Of a DNA stretch of 64,000 nucleotides, positions 10,806 through 22,223 are shown in pieces. The notes under the pieces are model-generated. The model was not told the DNA's origin and did not search any database. It worked only from the letters and a program-made list of their open reading frames with translations. This DNA is from Dactylis glomerata (Eukaryota > Streptophyta > Magnoliopsida > Poales > Poaceae). Position 1 is the first letter of the stretch, and every line of letters starts with the position of its first letter. The translations under genes were made by a program, and so were the position numbers. The stretch is taken from NCBI GenBank assembly GCA_007115705.1, contig QXEO01000217.1, positions 868,001-932,000 of the forward strand, in the 5' to 3' direction.

Positions 10806-13800
10806 CTAGCAAGATGGCCCTCGTAAATGAGAGGGTGTCATATGTAATGTTTCTAACGTGACTCTAAAATCGATTCATAGTTTCACGGATATTCAGCAAT
10901 CAGAAATAGGTATATGTGACATTGGAAACTTCCTTTCCTAAGATTGTAATTGAATGCACAATCTTGTTTCAATGATCAACCTATATATCTTTGCTAAATC
11001 TATAATACCTATAAAGTTCATCCCCACTAAAATGCATTAAATGTTTGCAAGCTGAAATTTTATGTAGCCACGTCACTCCAATTAACCATGTCCCTTAGAT
11101 TTCAAAGATGTGTTCTAAATCTGCCCCTTTGCTAATCTCATGCGGTACCAGCTGCATCGCTCGGAAAAAAAACTATGTTCTGTTTGGCCTAGAATTATTA
11201 TGCAGTGAAGGCGTTGAACAGTTACTTGGTGACTCTTCAATCTCCACCTTTACTTGATGCTATGCCATCCTTGCTGCTGGAATCTGCTTGGCATGGCCAC
11301 GTGCTTCTTCCTGGTGTATATTATGTACAGCTAAGTTGCTTGATGAAATGCAAATATGAGGCCATGAGGCTATGACTAATGAAAGTTAATATTGATTGCA
11401 CGTTGATGAAGATACATCCTCGGTTGTACAAGTCCAGGTCAAATTGTCAACGTGTAAAATTTAATGGCTCTTATATCATACATGATCATTTGGATATGAT
11501 CTTTTATGCAATTGCCCGTTGCATTTAAATGTAAAAATTGTTTAGGTCCATTATTGTTGATGTATTGAAGACTAACACGATTGACATATGTTAGCTCAGT
11601 GGCGTTCAGTTGCACTTTATTTCAGTTCTAGGTACTTATGTGTGATCATCCTTAACTACATGTATGCACGATCTATATGCATTCTGAACGTCAAATTATG
11701 GCATGTGTGTTGTCATGTGTACTGTATAAGTACCTAATAGTTTTCTTTCATGTATGGTTTTGCTCATGTGCATCGCTATAATTACCTACAAAATAATTTT
11801 CTTTGATGTATGGTTTTGCTCATGTGCATCGTAAAAAATTACCGCAGCAACGCGCGGGGTTCACCTAGTTTATAATATACATGTTCCATATTTCTATTGG
11901 AAAAGATACATACATGTGGCCTTGCATGCGTATGCTATCATTGGCATATAAAACATCTTTTTAAATTTGCAGCTAGTCCAATCCAGGACAACACTTTAAA
12001 TCAATAGTGCAACACCGTGCACCATACACATGAATATCTCCAAAGTTCTTAGATGGCATGTAAAGGTTAACAAAATTGTCTGTAACCTAGAGAGGCTTTG
12101 CCGTGATCTACCATAAAACGTCTAGGACTACACTACTTAAATATTATGTCTCCAGTAACGGAGCCAAAGATAAACAACCAAAGAAGACAAAAAAATTAAA
12201 CACACAATCCTTACCATTCTCCTATTGTTCAGACCTTTGGTTAGATCGATAATGTCCTACAAATCTGAGCCAAGATTTGATACTTTTGACATCAGACTCT
12301 ATATGTTCCTCAGGAATAGGACTATAGGACTAACATTAGATATACTCAGAATAAATTTAGGGTCAGTTTAATAAGAATCACAACGGTTGTATAAGGCCCA
12401 ACCTGGAGATCCTCCTTCCACTCAGCAATACCTCTTTCTCGGGATTATATCTCCAAATTGGTCCAATCACCTCCAAAATAGTTGGCTGCCCCCACTTTTA
12501 TATATCCTTCATAGGAGGGCATGCGAAGAAATATGGGAGAGGTGGCGTTGCATGTGGCCTTCAAGATGGGAGTGGTAATCGTAGTTCACCAAATCTGACT
12601 CACAACGTGGTTCGTGCTTGTTATCATCGTACCTTGTCATACAAAACCGTACACTACACCACGACGGTGTATCAAGTACCACGTCAAATTATCGAGTTCA
12701 GAGATGCAAAGAGGCCCTGTTGATGATGGAAAATTAGAATGCCATAGTTTCAGCACGTGGAAGCAAGCAACAATCTCAAGATCGCATGAAGCCAACCACC
12801 ACCCATGATCCTTCAAAGCCTTAATGGGGAGTTCATAGCTACGGCGCATCAAGATCGCAAATATTTGGTGTATGGGTTGCATTGATTCCTTTATCGTCAG
12901 CTTTTACAACGAAAGCACCCGTAAAACTCTAGTCAATTCATCGCCGTCCAAAATCCATTAGAGCAACCTTTGTGCCGACCCAAGAGAAAAATCCTGACAT
13001 AGATGAATTTTCTGCTTTGATAGGTAGCGTTTTATTGATTTAACCCAGGTTGAACACTACTCCCTATCTAATCCATATTAAGTGTTATTAATTTAGTATA
13101 ACCACCTCGATTGTATATGGTGAGGACTCTTTTTAAAATATGGATTTTGGATGGACTCTTTAGGAGCAAATCGTGTGGGACATAAGAGTTACGACTTTTG
13201 TTTCCGGTTGAATTGCAACCATAATATTTAGATCCGACAAAATATTTTTTGTGATGTATACTAACTTGGTGCTTTGAGAAAACCTTTTTTTAAAGCCTTT
13301 TTTGGTTGCACGTGACATATTTAATTTATGGTGTCCTTAGCCAAGAGGTGTTTTATCCTAAACTTTTTCTGGTTGCATGTAAAATATTTACTTGGGTCAA
13401 TTGACCTTTCTTTTCCTTCTCTTGTACGATGCGCTGGCAGATCCTCCCACATATCCTTTTCGTTGTATATGTACACATGCGCTCAATAGCTTTTTTTAAG
13501 AGAACATGCTTTTGAATTAACGAAACAGCTTACACAGAGTCCACGTATCGGACGACCGGTGACCTGCCATGTTTTTTGGTTGCATGTAAAAAATCTACTT
13601 GCTCAATCGATCTTTTTTTCCTTTTCTTGTACATGCGCGGGCAGATGTGTCTGTATCCTTTTCGCTGTATATGGACCAATGCGCTCTTTTTAGAAAACAT
13701 GCTTTTGAGTTAACGAAACAGTTTATATGGAGTCCAGATATTAGACGATCGGTGAGCTGCCACGTTTGACTATTTTAATTTTTTTTCACGTTTTATCTGG

Positions 13801-13985
13801 TATACGGCCATTGAGCGTGTCAAATCGAGTTAAACCGGACTACATACATAGTTACGTTACTACTAATTTTCTGATAGATCCTAGCCGTAAATTTTAGATC
13901 TAACTGTCACAATAATTATGATGATGTGGATTAACGTGGTGCCTCTATTTTAGACTCCCGTATTGTGCTTTTAGTATATAATAGA
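10806..13985 (-). mobile_element. Helitron-like element 1 (minus orientation)
   Basis: Read on the minus strand it starts tctattatatactaaaagca at 13985 and ends ...ggccatcttgCTAG at 10806-10809. A short hairpin (ccctc/gaggg, 10818-10835) lies 8 nt from the CTAG. A 5' TC start, a hairpin near the 3' end and CTRR are Helitron features, and it makes no target duplication. No Rep/helicase gene is present. A further CTAG end with a GC hairpin, in plus orientation, lies at 11842-11868, so another fragment may be nested here. It also contains a 65-bp direct repeat (tatggttttgctcatgtgca, about 11752-11830). Confidence 0.5.
13364..13764 (+). repeat. Two-unit tandem duplication, period about 208 bp
   Basis: Units start with the ggttgcatgtaaaa stretch just after 13364 and 13572. 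Both go on to cttgtac(g)atgcgc, tatccttttcg(t/c)tgtatat, aacatgcttttga(a/g)ttaacg and gatcggtgagctgcca-type sequence. They are clearly diverged, so the duplication is old. It lies inside the Helitron-like element. Confidence 0.7.
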
Positions 13986-15652
13986 CTAGCATCGTGGCCC
14001 TGGCAAATGCGAGGGCATATGACCATAATATATAACATATAAATATATTATAAAATTTGAGAATATATTATTCATGTTTTGAGTCTACATTCCCAACTGT
14101 GGATCAATGCATGTTGCCAAACTGGTATCCTAACATAAGTGCCTCTTTTTGTCTATGCATAATTATATGAAAATCTATTTCCTATTATTCCATATGTTCA
14201 AAAGTTGTTGAAGTTGTACGTTTGGTTCTAAGTCAAAGTATCTTAAGTTTATAGGAAAATATATCAACATCTGCCTTGCCAATTTAGTTCGATAGATTCA
14301 TAATATAATATAATTTTATATCATATATATTTGGTGTGATACATATTTTCATATTTTTACACAATTTCAGTCAAACAAAAAACAGTTGACTTAATTAACA
14401 CAAACCTAGAACTTCGATTATTTTGGGATGAAGGGAGTAACTATTTGGATACACATATCGAAAAAATGTACTAATATGTTTGATGTATTTACATCACGTT
14501 AGGTCCACGCAGATCCATAAAGATAATGAGAGACCTAGAACGTATTTAATTTTGCTCTGTACAAACCCAACATGAATCACGATTCAAATCCAACCGCCAA
14601 GAACATTCTTGAAATCTCATTGCAAATCATAGAGTGCACTAATACCAAAGCAAATCCAATTGTTCTAAGGTCAATCGAACACTAACTTAATGGATCGAGA
14701 ATTAGCAAAACCGATAGAAATAATCAATCTACGAAAGCAACCTAGTGACCATATATGTTTTTGTAAGAAATTAATTTATGCTAGGATATCAAAAGCACCA
14801 TATTTGTTCTAAATCATGGGTTTGATTTTGTGAGATTTCATATAAAGAGCTAATTCTTGATCTGGTTCAGGCTAGCCAAACGTTTATATGCTAACGCCAC
14901 ACAATACTATATACATTTATCCATATTTGTACTCAAGCAAAGAAACACTTTATTTAACAAAATTCTTTGTATAATTCGATGTGTACGTATGTAGACAAAG
15001 AGTTCAGAAATTACTTGATTGGTCAAAAAACTGTGAACACCATCAAATTATCAATACGTGGCTGACTTTGTTCTTGTTAGCTAGGCCTTAGGGGTACCAT
15101 GGATTCAACTTTGCTTATGTATATGCATGTGTATACCCTGCAGCCAATATATCAATCTAAATGCTTGGTGCATGTATGGAGCCGCATGGCTACCTTTGAT
15201 CCTAATTAGTATGCAGGTCAAATAATCATGCAAGATTGGAAAATGTGTCTATTCATGATGTGTTTGGCCCCTGGCGCTGCCAATCCCAGGCGAGAATACG
15301 TGTATAAATTTTTGGCATGCATGTCTATTGAAACGTCTCGGTGTACTATAATTATTTGTTTAACAAAAAAAGGCTACGCGTGAGCCACTTTGAAGACGTG
15401 ATTGAGATGGACTCCATCTAACTCAATAATAAGGAAAACGCTATGTGATTTAACGTTGGCAATTTTTCTTTGACACGCATACGTGTGCGTTTTGCGTACG
15501 TGTCAAACATGTACTTCACAACAAAGTTATGCTATTCTTGTTAAATCCTAACCGTAAATTATAGATCTAACTGCTAGAATAATTCTGTTGATGTGGATTA
15601 ACGTGGTGTCTCCATTTTTGGACCCCGTATTGTGCTTTTAGTATATAGTAGA
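13986..15652 (-). mobile_element. Helitron-like element 2, head-to-tail with element 1
   Basis: On the minus strand it starts tctactatatactaaaagca at 15652 and ends ...ggccacgatgCTAG at 13986-13989, with a gccct/agggc hairpin (13997-14016) 8 nt away. Its 5' 120 bp is nearly the same as that of element 1 (ttaacgtggtg, gtattgtgcttttagtatat). The CTAG of this copy directly precedes the TC start of element 1. A third CTAG at 15653-15656 separates it from Gypsy A. No coding gene. A Stowaway-like end (gggatgaagggagta) is at about 14425-14439. Confidence 0.5.
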
Positions 15653-15656
15653 CTAG

Positions 15657-16514
15657 TTAGGCTTAATAGAAAATAAAGAGTTCATTAGTCTTTCCCCTGA
15701 GTTTAGATATGAAGTGTTTGAAGAGAAAATTGAAAAACCTTTGGAGCTTAATTTGCATGCTAATAGTGTTGTTAGTATGAATGTTTCGAACACTGTTATT
15801 CCTAATGCTATAGAAAAGTCTAAGCTTGGGGAAGCTGGTATTGTCATGCATGATATTTTTAGTTCCTCAGCTTTAGTGGAGAAAGTTTGTTCTGATAATA
15901 TTTTATCTCCCATATGTGATGTTCCTTCTTATGATGATATGTTTGAAGAATATGCTTTGCGAAATAGTTGTTCTCTAGCTTGTGATGATACTAAACCTCT
16001 AGTTTATGATGGTTATGATGATGAGTATAATATTTTCAGTTCACCTACTTTTGAGGAGAAAATTAGTTATGATTACAATATGCCTCCTATTTATGATGAT
16101 TATGGTGATAAGAATAATTATTCTGTTGAATCTGCTCCTATTACTATTGTTCCTGTGGTGAGTATTAATTGTTTTATGAATGTGGCTCATGATAGGGATG
16201 TTTTATGTGATAGTTATATTGTTAGTTCTATTCATGATGCTACTGAAAGTTATTATGAGAGAGGGAAACATGGTTTAATGGATCTCAACAATATTAAGTT
16301 TCCTCTCTTTATGTTGCAATTTTTGAAGTTGTACTTGTTTTGCCTTCCTATGCTTTTTGCTTTGCGCTTTCATGACTTGTCTCTTTACAAGACTATTTTT
16401 CATAGGAAGTGGTTTAGATTTAAATATCTTTCACATTTGCTTTTTGATGCTCTCTATTGCTTTAAGTTTCTATATGGCGCCTTTGCCTCAAGCTCGTATA
16501 TGGCGCCCACATGA
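15657..16514 (+). CDS. Gypsy A internal ORF, conserved unknown, 5' truncated
   Basis: The frame is open from the Helitron junction (stop TAG at 15654) to 16512 and has no natural start: its 5' end was removed by the insertion. About 285 codons. The first two thirds are acidic and rich in Asp, Tyr and Ser (DDEYNIFSSPTFEEKISYDY). The last third (from about 16290) has two strongly hydrophobic stretches, FPLFMLQFLKLYLFCLPMLF and a later one, separated by basic residues, so it may be membrane-associated. It has no Gag, RT, integrase or protease motif. Similar ORFs are familiar from Triticeae non-autonomous Gypsy elements, but their role is unknown. An envelope-like protein is one guess. Confidence 0.55.
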   Translation, partial: LGLIENKEFISLSPEFRYEVFEEKIEKPLELNLHANSVVSMNVSNTVIPNAIEKSKLGEAGIVMHDIFSSSALVEKVCSDNILSPICDVPSYDDMFEEYALRNSCSLACDDTKPLVYDGYDDEYNIFSSPTFEEKISYDYNMPPIYDDYGDKNNYSVESAPITIVPVVSINCFMNVAHDRDVLCDSYIVSSIHDATESYYERGKHGLMDLNNIKFPLFMLQFLKLYLFCLPMLFALRFHDLSLYKTIFHRKWFRFKYLSHLLFDALYCFKFLYGAFASSSYMAPT

Positions 16515-18306
16515 GCATCTTTGCAATTTACTGCGCCTAGCTCAAAGGCGTTAAAGAAAAGCACTCTTGGGAGATAACCCATTGTTTTATTTTCAGTAAT
16601 TTTTCTTTTATTTGAGTCTTGGAAGTTATTACTACTGTAATAACCACTCCTTATCCTTTTTATTTCGTTGTTGTGCCAAGAGAAGCCTCTAATTTGAGTG
16701 AGGTAAGATTTGGGGATGTTGCTGTCCTGAAACTGTTTTCGGTGCTGCACCGTAAAAATTCGTGAAAATTCTCTGTATATCTTTCGGACCTGCGATTGCT
16801 TGTGCATATGCCCCAGGTTATATCCAAACTTTAATTAGTTGAACACTTTTTGATTTGAGCAACAGAAAACCCCTAAAAAATTCGACCTTTGTCAGCTGTT
16901 CTGTTTTGACAGATTTCTGCCAATATTTGTGTTTGCCGCTTTATCGCTTTCTTTTGAGTTCTTTTGATCACGGAGCTTTTGGGGAAGTTGCTACAGTAGT
17001 ATATGCTTTATATGTGGTGGTTTTGTGTTGAAACCTGAAGCAAAAAGAGGTTGATTCAATGTTATGCTTACACTAATGTTGCTAATAGAATTGTGTTTAG
17101 TTTTGTATGAAGGAAGTTTTCAAGTGTAGGGATCGGAGAGTGATGAGATGAGTTGAAGAATGGACAAAAGCTCAAGCTTGGGGATGCCCATGCATCACCA
17201 CAAGAAATTTCCAAGAAGTACAAGCGTCAAAGCTTGGGGATGCCCCCGAGGCACCCCTTCTTCATCGGCAAAAATCAGGTCACCTTTCAAAACACTATAT
17301 TTTTATTGCTTCATGCACTATGCGTTTTTCTTGGAGCGTCAGTTGTTTTAGTTTTCAGTATTAGTTTAGTTTAGTTTGCTGCAATAAATGGTTAGATCAC
17401 ATCATGTTTCTTTTGGAGGAGATGAACTCGCTTTTCATTTGCCAAGAACACTCTAGTTTTCACTCTTATCGTTCAATGAGTGTTCTCTTTTTCTGCTACT
17501 GCGTTTAGCTTGCATTTTTCGCCTTGATTTTTGTTCAGATCTTATTTTATCTTTGCGTCAAGGTGTATTTGGACCTCTGGTATATGGGTTTTCCTCAAAA
17601 GAGTTTCCTCAAAAAGGTTTGAATGGTGTTGGAAAAGAGAAAAAGTTTCATGCAAAAAAGTGGTACAAAAAGGAGCTTGTGTAGACTGTGGCATAGGCTT
17701 TTGCATGTCAAGCTTGATGTCTTTTTGATAGTATGCTTAGTGGTTTTGCTGTAGCATGACTTGTCTCAAATAACTGAGATTGCTTAATGAGCCTTTGAAA
17801 GAATCATGCGTTGTTTTTATTATTTGGAAGCATTATTTTGGTTTTCTCCTTGATGCTTTATTTGGGTTGACTTGGCGCATGCTCACACATGTTAGACTCA
17901 TCCAAAGTCACCAATAGCCTCTATGATCATTTAGTTTTTGACTTTTGATGCCATCTTATGCTTCTTTTAATGTTGCTTTGTCGCTTTGCATGATTATAGC
18001 CGTTATTGCTCTCTTCGTTGGTCGCTCCCAGTCTTTTGCTAGCCCTCATTTTGTACTGAGTATGAGCTCTACTCGTGCATCCAACTTCCAAAAACCAAGT
18101 TTGCCATTGTGTCCACTATAAATTCCTATGCATGGTATTTTTAAGCCATTTCAAAGTAAATTTTCATGTGCTACCTTTCAAAACCTTCAAAATACTTCTC
18201 GTTTTGTGACACTGTTTTCAGCTCATGGGGACGTAGTGGTCGGATTTGCTATCTTCCATATTGCTTATTCCAAAAAGAAAAAAAAATAGAAAAAAGAAAG
18301 AAAAAA

Positions 18307-18398
18307 GGCACTCCTCCATGGTATGTGAATGTTGGTGGGCACCCGATGGAATCGGTTAGCCATGGTTTGAGAAAGGAAAAAAGGTGGGGAGGAGTGCC
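18307..18398 (+). other. Conserved stem-loop candidate in Gypsy A
   Basis: ggcactcctcc at 18307-18317 pairs perfectly over 11 bp with ggaggagtgcc at 18388-18398. Between them lie a small ccgat/atcgg hairpin and ccatgg on both sides. The same arrangement is conserved in Gypsy B. Confidence 0.6.
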
Positions 18399-19084
18399 AA
18401 GCTTTATAAAAGAGCACAAAAGTGCCAATCTCTCTCTCAAAAACTTGCTTCATTTTTGTATGGAAGATAGTAAGAACCCCATTCCCAATCGTTGACAAAA
18501 GCAACCACCTCTCAAAACCCAAGTTTTATCTCTCTGATTTACAGATGAAAAGCTCTAGCACATGTTTAATCACTGCTTCCCTCCACGAAGGGCCCTTCTT
18601 TTACTTTTATGTTGAGTCACCACCTTCTATCTTTATGCACCATTAAGAGAGCATAGTTGTCATTCTGAGTATAATGTGCATTGTCCCAAAGTTTATCATT
18701 GATTGATTCATGACTATGGTTTCACTTGTTCCTAAATTACTTGTATCTAGTCGCCCTCTTAAAGTTGAAGGTGTCCTATGCATTTATGTTTTGCTCTCCA
18801 TGAAGGACAAGCTGAAAACCATTTGTATGTTTTTTCTTATGATTTGAACACACGTTTGACTTTCATTGTTTCATTTTCATGATCTTTTGTTTGTGTTCAT
18901 TTTCATGTTATAACATGGTTGCTAAGTTTCTATTGTCAAGATTATATCTTTCATGCCCATGTTTGAAGTTCTTATGATCCCTGCTCACAAATGCTTACAT
19001 ATATGATCAAGATTGTGTAGGTGCATGTCACCTCAAAAATTATTCTTATGTTATCACTTACCTACTCGAGCACGAGCAGGAGTT

Positions 19085-19098
19085 AAGCTTGGGGATCC
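19085..19098 (+). other. Gypsy A polypurine tract
   Basis: aagcttggggatcc immediately before the tgatacg start of the 3' LTR. The purine run is short. Confidence 0.6.
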
Positions 19099-20347
19099 TG
19101 ATACGTCTCAAACGTATCTATAATTTTTGATGCTCCATGCTTGTTATTACACCATTTGCCTAATGTTTCGTTACACTTCTTGGCACATTTATGCATTTTC
19201 CGGAACTAACCTATTAACAAGTCGCCACAGTGCCAGTTCCCTGTTTTTAGCTGTTTTTGTGTTTCAGAAGTGATACAGAGGAAATATTCTCGGAATTGGA
19301 CGAAACAAGTTCCTGAAGTCTTATTTTTCCCGGAAGCTTCCAGAGATCCGAAGAGGCGAAGGAGTGGGGCCACAGGCCAGCCTCACACTAGGCCGGCGCG
19401 GCCCAGGCCTTGGCCGCGCCGCCTAGGTGTGAGGAGGCCTGGGGGCACTCCTGACGACGCCCCTTCGCCTATATAAAGCCTTGGGACGAAAAAGCCTAGA
19501 GGAGTCGGCAATTTTCCAGAAAGAGTTCCGCAGCTCCGCCGCCACTGCCGACGAATTTCAGGGGACAGAAGTCTCTGTTTCGGCACCCTGCCGGGACGGG
19601 GAAGTGTCACCGGAGCTATCTCCATCGGTCTCCATCGCCGTCTCCGCCGTCTCGATCGACCTCACCGCCATCTCCATCAACCTTGCTGTCTCCTATGATG
19701 AGGAGGGAGTAGTTCTCCCCTGGGGCTGAGGGCTCTACCGGTAGCTATGTGGTTCACCTCTCTCTCCCATGATGTGATCTTTATGTGACCGTGAGCTTTG
19801 TATCATGTTGAATAAGTAGATGTTACTCTTCTTCATTATGTGTACTCTAGTGTGTTATTAAAGTAATCTATTCCTCCTGCCATGGTGTAACGGTGACAGT
19901 GCGTGCATCATCGTGGTACTTGGTCTAGGCTACGATTGTGATCTCTTATGGATTATGAGAATAATTATCACTATGATAGTATTGAATTGATCTATTCCTC
20001 CTTTCAAGGTGTAATGTTGACAGTGTGTGCACCGTGTTAGTACTTGGTCTAAGTTGCAATAATATCTATCTTGAGTTGTGATTTGATTTGGATATCTCTA
20101 TGAGTGGTGTTTGTCAAGTACTTGATGAACTTTGAGGAGTGTGCTTCGTAGCCCTACGCAATGATTAGTGTTATTCAATAGGAGAATAATTCAGAGTACC
20201 ATAGTGAAGAGAAGTTATTTATTTGTTTAATTGTGTTATATTGTTGGGAGTGTGTCCACTAGTGAAAGTATGATATCTAGGCCTTGTTTCCAAGCTTTGC
20301 ACACCGTTTACTTACTATTTTGTTACATGTTTGCTCGCAGCGATACT
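19099..20347 (+). repeat. Gypsy A 3' LTR, first part
   Basis: Matches 9118-10365 of the 5' LTR, then is broken by the CACTA element after gcgatact; TATA box tatataaa near 19470. Confidence 0.92.
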
Positions 20348-20850
20348 CACTAGTGGGAAAAGGCTTATAGATAGATGTTTTACTAGTGGAGCACATTAAT
20401 CAATATGCTCCACTAGTATTTACTAGTGGCGCATTATCAAATATGCTCCACTGATAATTTTTTTACTAGTGGCGCATTCTGCTCAAAATGCGCCACCAAT
20501 AAGTCTATGGGACCCACTAAAAGGGTCATCGACAAAATATCTTGACTTATCAATGGCGCATTTGCTATATGCGCCACGCATATTTGACCCTTTAGTGGCC
20601 CATATTATGCATAATGCGCCACTGATAAGTCTGTGGGACCCACCTGGGCCCCACTGGCCTGACCCCTGCCAGTGTTATGCGTGGCACATATATCAATATG
20701 CGCCACTGATAAATAAATTATCAATGGCGCATATTGCTATATGCGCCACGCATAACTAGTGGGGCCCACACCTCTAAAAAGGTGGCAGACTTATCAGTGG
20801 CGCATTTTTTTTAACTATGCACCATTGATAAGGTCGGCCAGATCTATAAG
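20348..20850. repeat. CACTA 5' subterminal repeat array
   Basis: Contains about a dozen copies of tggcgcat or its inverse atgcgcca, mostly as close inverted pairs (for example tggcgcatattgctatatgcgcca near 20725), linked by ctgataa and gtgggacccac-like spacers. In CACTA elements such arrays bind the second protein and/or transposase. Confidence 0.8.
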
Positions 20851-21000
20851 TTGGCAGCCCCACCACCACCATTTCATTCTTCTCCATCCAACACCAAACT
20901 AGATCTAGGTCGTCCTCCTCCTCCCCACCACCTCAATTTCTCCATTCTTGCCTCCATTCTTGGTCCGCCCGATAACGATGATGATGATGATGATGAGACG

Positions 21001-21688
21001 ATGGACGAAGATACTCAGGGTCCCCGCAAGAGGGCTAAGAGGAGGGATGTGGTGTTTCCCACTGCATGCTTCACTCTAAGTGAGAAGGAGCTCGAGCAGT
21101 TTTTTAAGTGCCTCCTAGGAGTTAAAGTTTCTCACGGTTACTCTGGGAACATAGGCAGATATCTGGATGAAGCGAAGAAGAGGTTCAGCGGGATGAAGTC
21201 TCACGACTGTCACGTGTTGATGATATAGATACTTCCCATTGCGATCCGAGGGATAATGGACGAGCATGTCCGTGAGACATTGTTTGGCCTCTGCAACTTC
21301 TTCGACGTCATCTCGAGGAAATCTATCGGCTTGAAGCAGCTCGACGCGCTGCAAGAAGAGATCATCGTGATACTGTGCGAGCCAAGTTGACCAATGCTTC
21401 TTCATCACCGACCCGTCAAAGCCAAGCCGTGTTGTCGTGAGGAGGGGCAAGAGGAGCATCATCAGAATGGAAGGACCCGCCAACGACCAAGACTTAGAAA
21501 AGAACGACGATCCAAAGATCGAAGAGGAATTCGACAAGTACTTCGACAAGCCGACCGCCGCAGGAAGAAGGAAGACCACCCTACCTACTAAAGGTTGTCC
21601 ATTTACGAGAAGAAACCTCAACATTCCCGGCCTAAAGTATTCAACAAACGCGAGGAAGAAGGGCAAGAAGATTGCAAAGCGACGCTAG
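21001..21688 (+). pseudogene. CACTA transposase remnant: DUF4218-type region joined to C-terminal tail
   Basis: From the ATG at 21001 a basic segment leads into a region typical of plant CACTA transposases next to the catalytic domain (TLSEKELEQFF, SGMKSHDCHVLM, then LPIAIRGIMDEHVRETLFGL). An in-frame TAG at 21226-21228 interrupts it. At about 21385 the sequence jumps into the other conserved tail (QCFFITDPSKPSRVVVRRGK, IEEEFDKYFDKP), ending at the TAG at 21686. The intervening part and the whole N-terminal catalytic domain are missing. No activity is possible from this copy. Confidence 0.75.
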
Positions 21689-22045
21689 CTCTAGCTAGCT
21701 AGCGTGGAATCGAGATCATGACATTTTTTGTGTATGCATGCGTTTACTCGAAACTATATAGACTATCATAATATTCGTACATGTGTGTATGGATATCGAT
21801 CTTCGTGTGACACGACAATATATATTCATGGTTTTTTGAATAAACTACCTATTATGATACTCGCAAATGAAGTGAGAAAAAGATGTGACATGACGATGTT
21901 TGTGTTTTTTTTACTATTACAAACTATTATTTTGAAGTAACTTGTATTTGTTAGAAATTGTGAAAAAATAATTTAAAACTATTATTTTAAAGTAACTTGT
22001 ATTTGTTAGAAATTGTGAAAAAACAATTTTAAAAAAAGTGTGAGG
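21689..22045 (+). other. Non-coding CACTA interior with a tandem repeat
   Basis: No gene. It contains a 55-bp unit in two near-identical copies (21921-21975 and 21976-22030; aaactattattttgaagtaa...). Confidence 0.6.
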
Positions 22046-22114
22046 GCAACCAGCAGGGTTCGAACCCTGGATCCCCCCTCTGGCTACAGAGAACGCTACC
22101 AGTGAGCTAGTGAC
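22046..22114 (-). pseudogene. tRNA-like sequence (degenerate)
   Basis: On the minus strand it has an A-box-like tagctcactggtagcg, a 5-bp arm around tagc (ctctg/cagag), and an exact B-box ggttcgaaccc in a cagggttcgaaccctg T-arm. The acceptor pairs weakly with several G-T pairs, and the anticodon arm does not give a normal 7-base loop. It is therefore a tRNA relic or tRNA-derived module rather than a working tRNA. Confidence 0.4.
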
Positions 22115-22144
22115 CGAATGTTGTCAAATGCCATGTGCTCGCGC

Positions 22145-22220
22145 TATTTGACTAAGTGTCAAATATGCGTGGCGCATATTGCACAAAATGCGCCACGCAT
22201 ATTTGACACTTAGTCAAATA
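22145..22220. repeat. Perfect 33-bp palindrome carrying the subterminal motif
   Basis: Arms 22145-22177 and 22188-22220 are exact inverse copies around a 10-bp loop (attgcacaaa). Each arm holds ttgactaagtgtcaaatatg followed by the CACTA tggcgcat motif. It lies 1.8 kb inside the element. Confidence 0.85.
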
Positions 22221-22223
22221 ACG

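Larger units (their letters stand above)
16515..19098 (+). other. Gypsy A 3' non-coding region
   Basis: No conserved ORF. It holds repeated aagcttgggg motifs at 17174 and 17229, and a block (about 18080-18660) shared with Gypsy B at 31225-31860. The last copy of the motif, at 19085-19094, is followed by atcc and the 3' LTR and so serves as the polypurine tract. Confidence 0.7.

Noticed and set aside
20348..20850. Regularly spaced short repeats that might suggest a CRISPR array
   Set aside because: Motifs occur in both orientations at irregular spacing, inside CACTA ends in a plant genome; they are subterminal binding sites.
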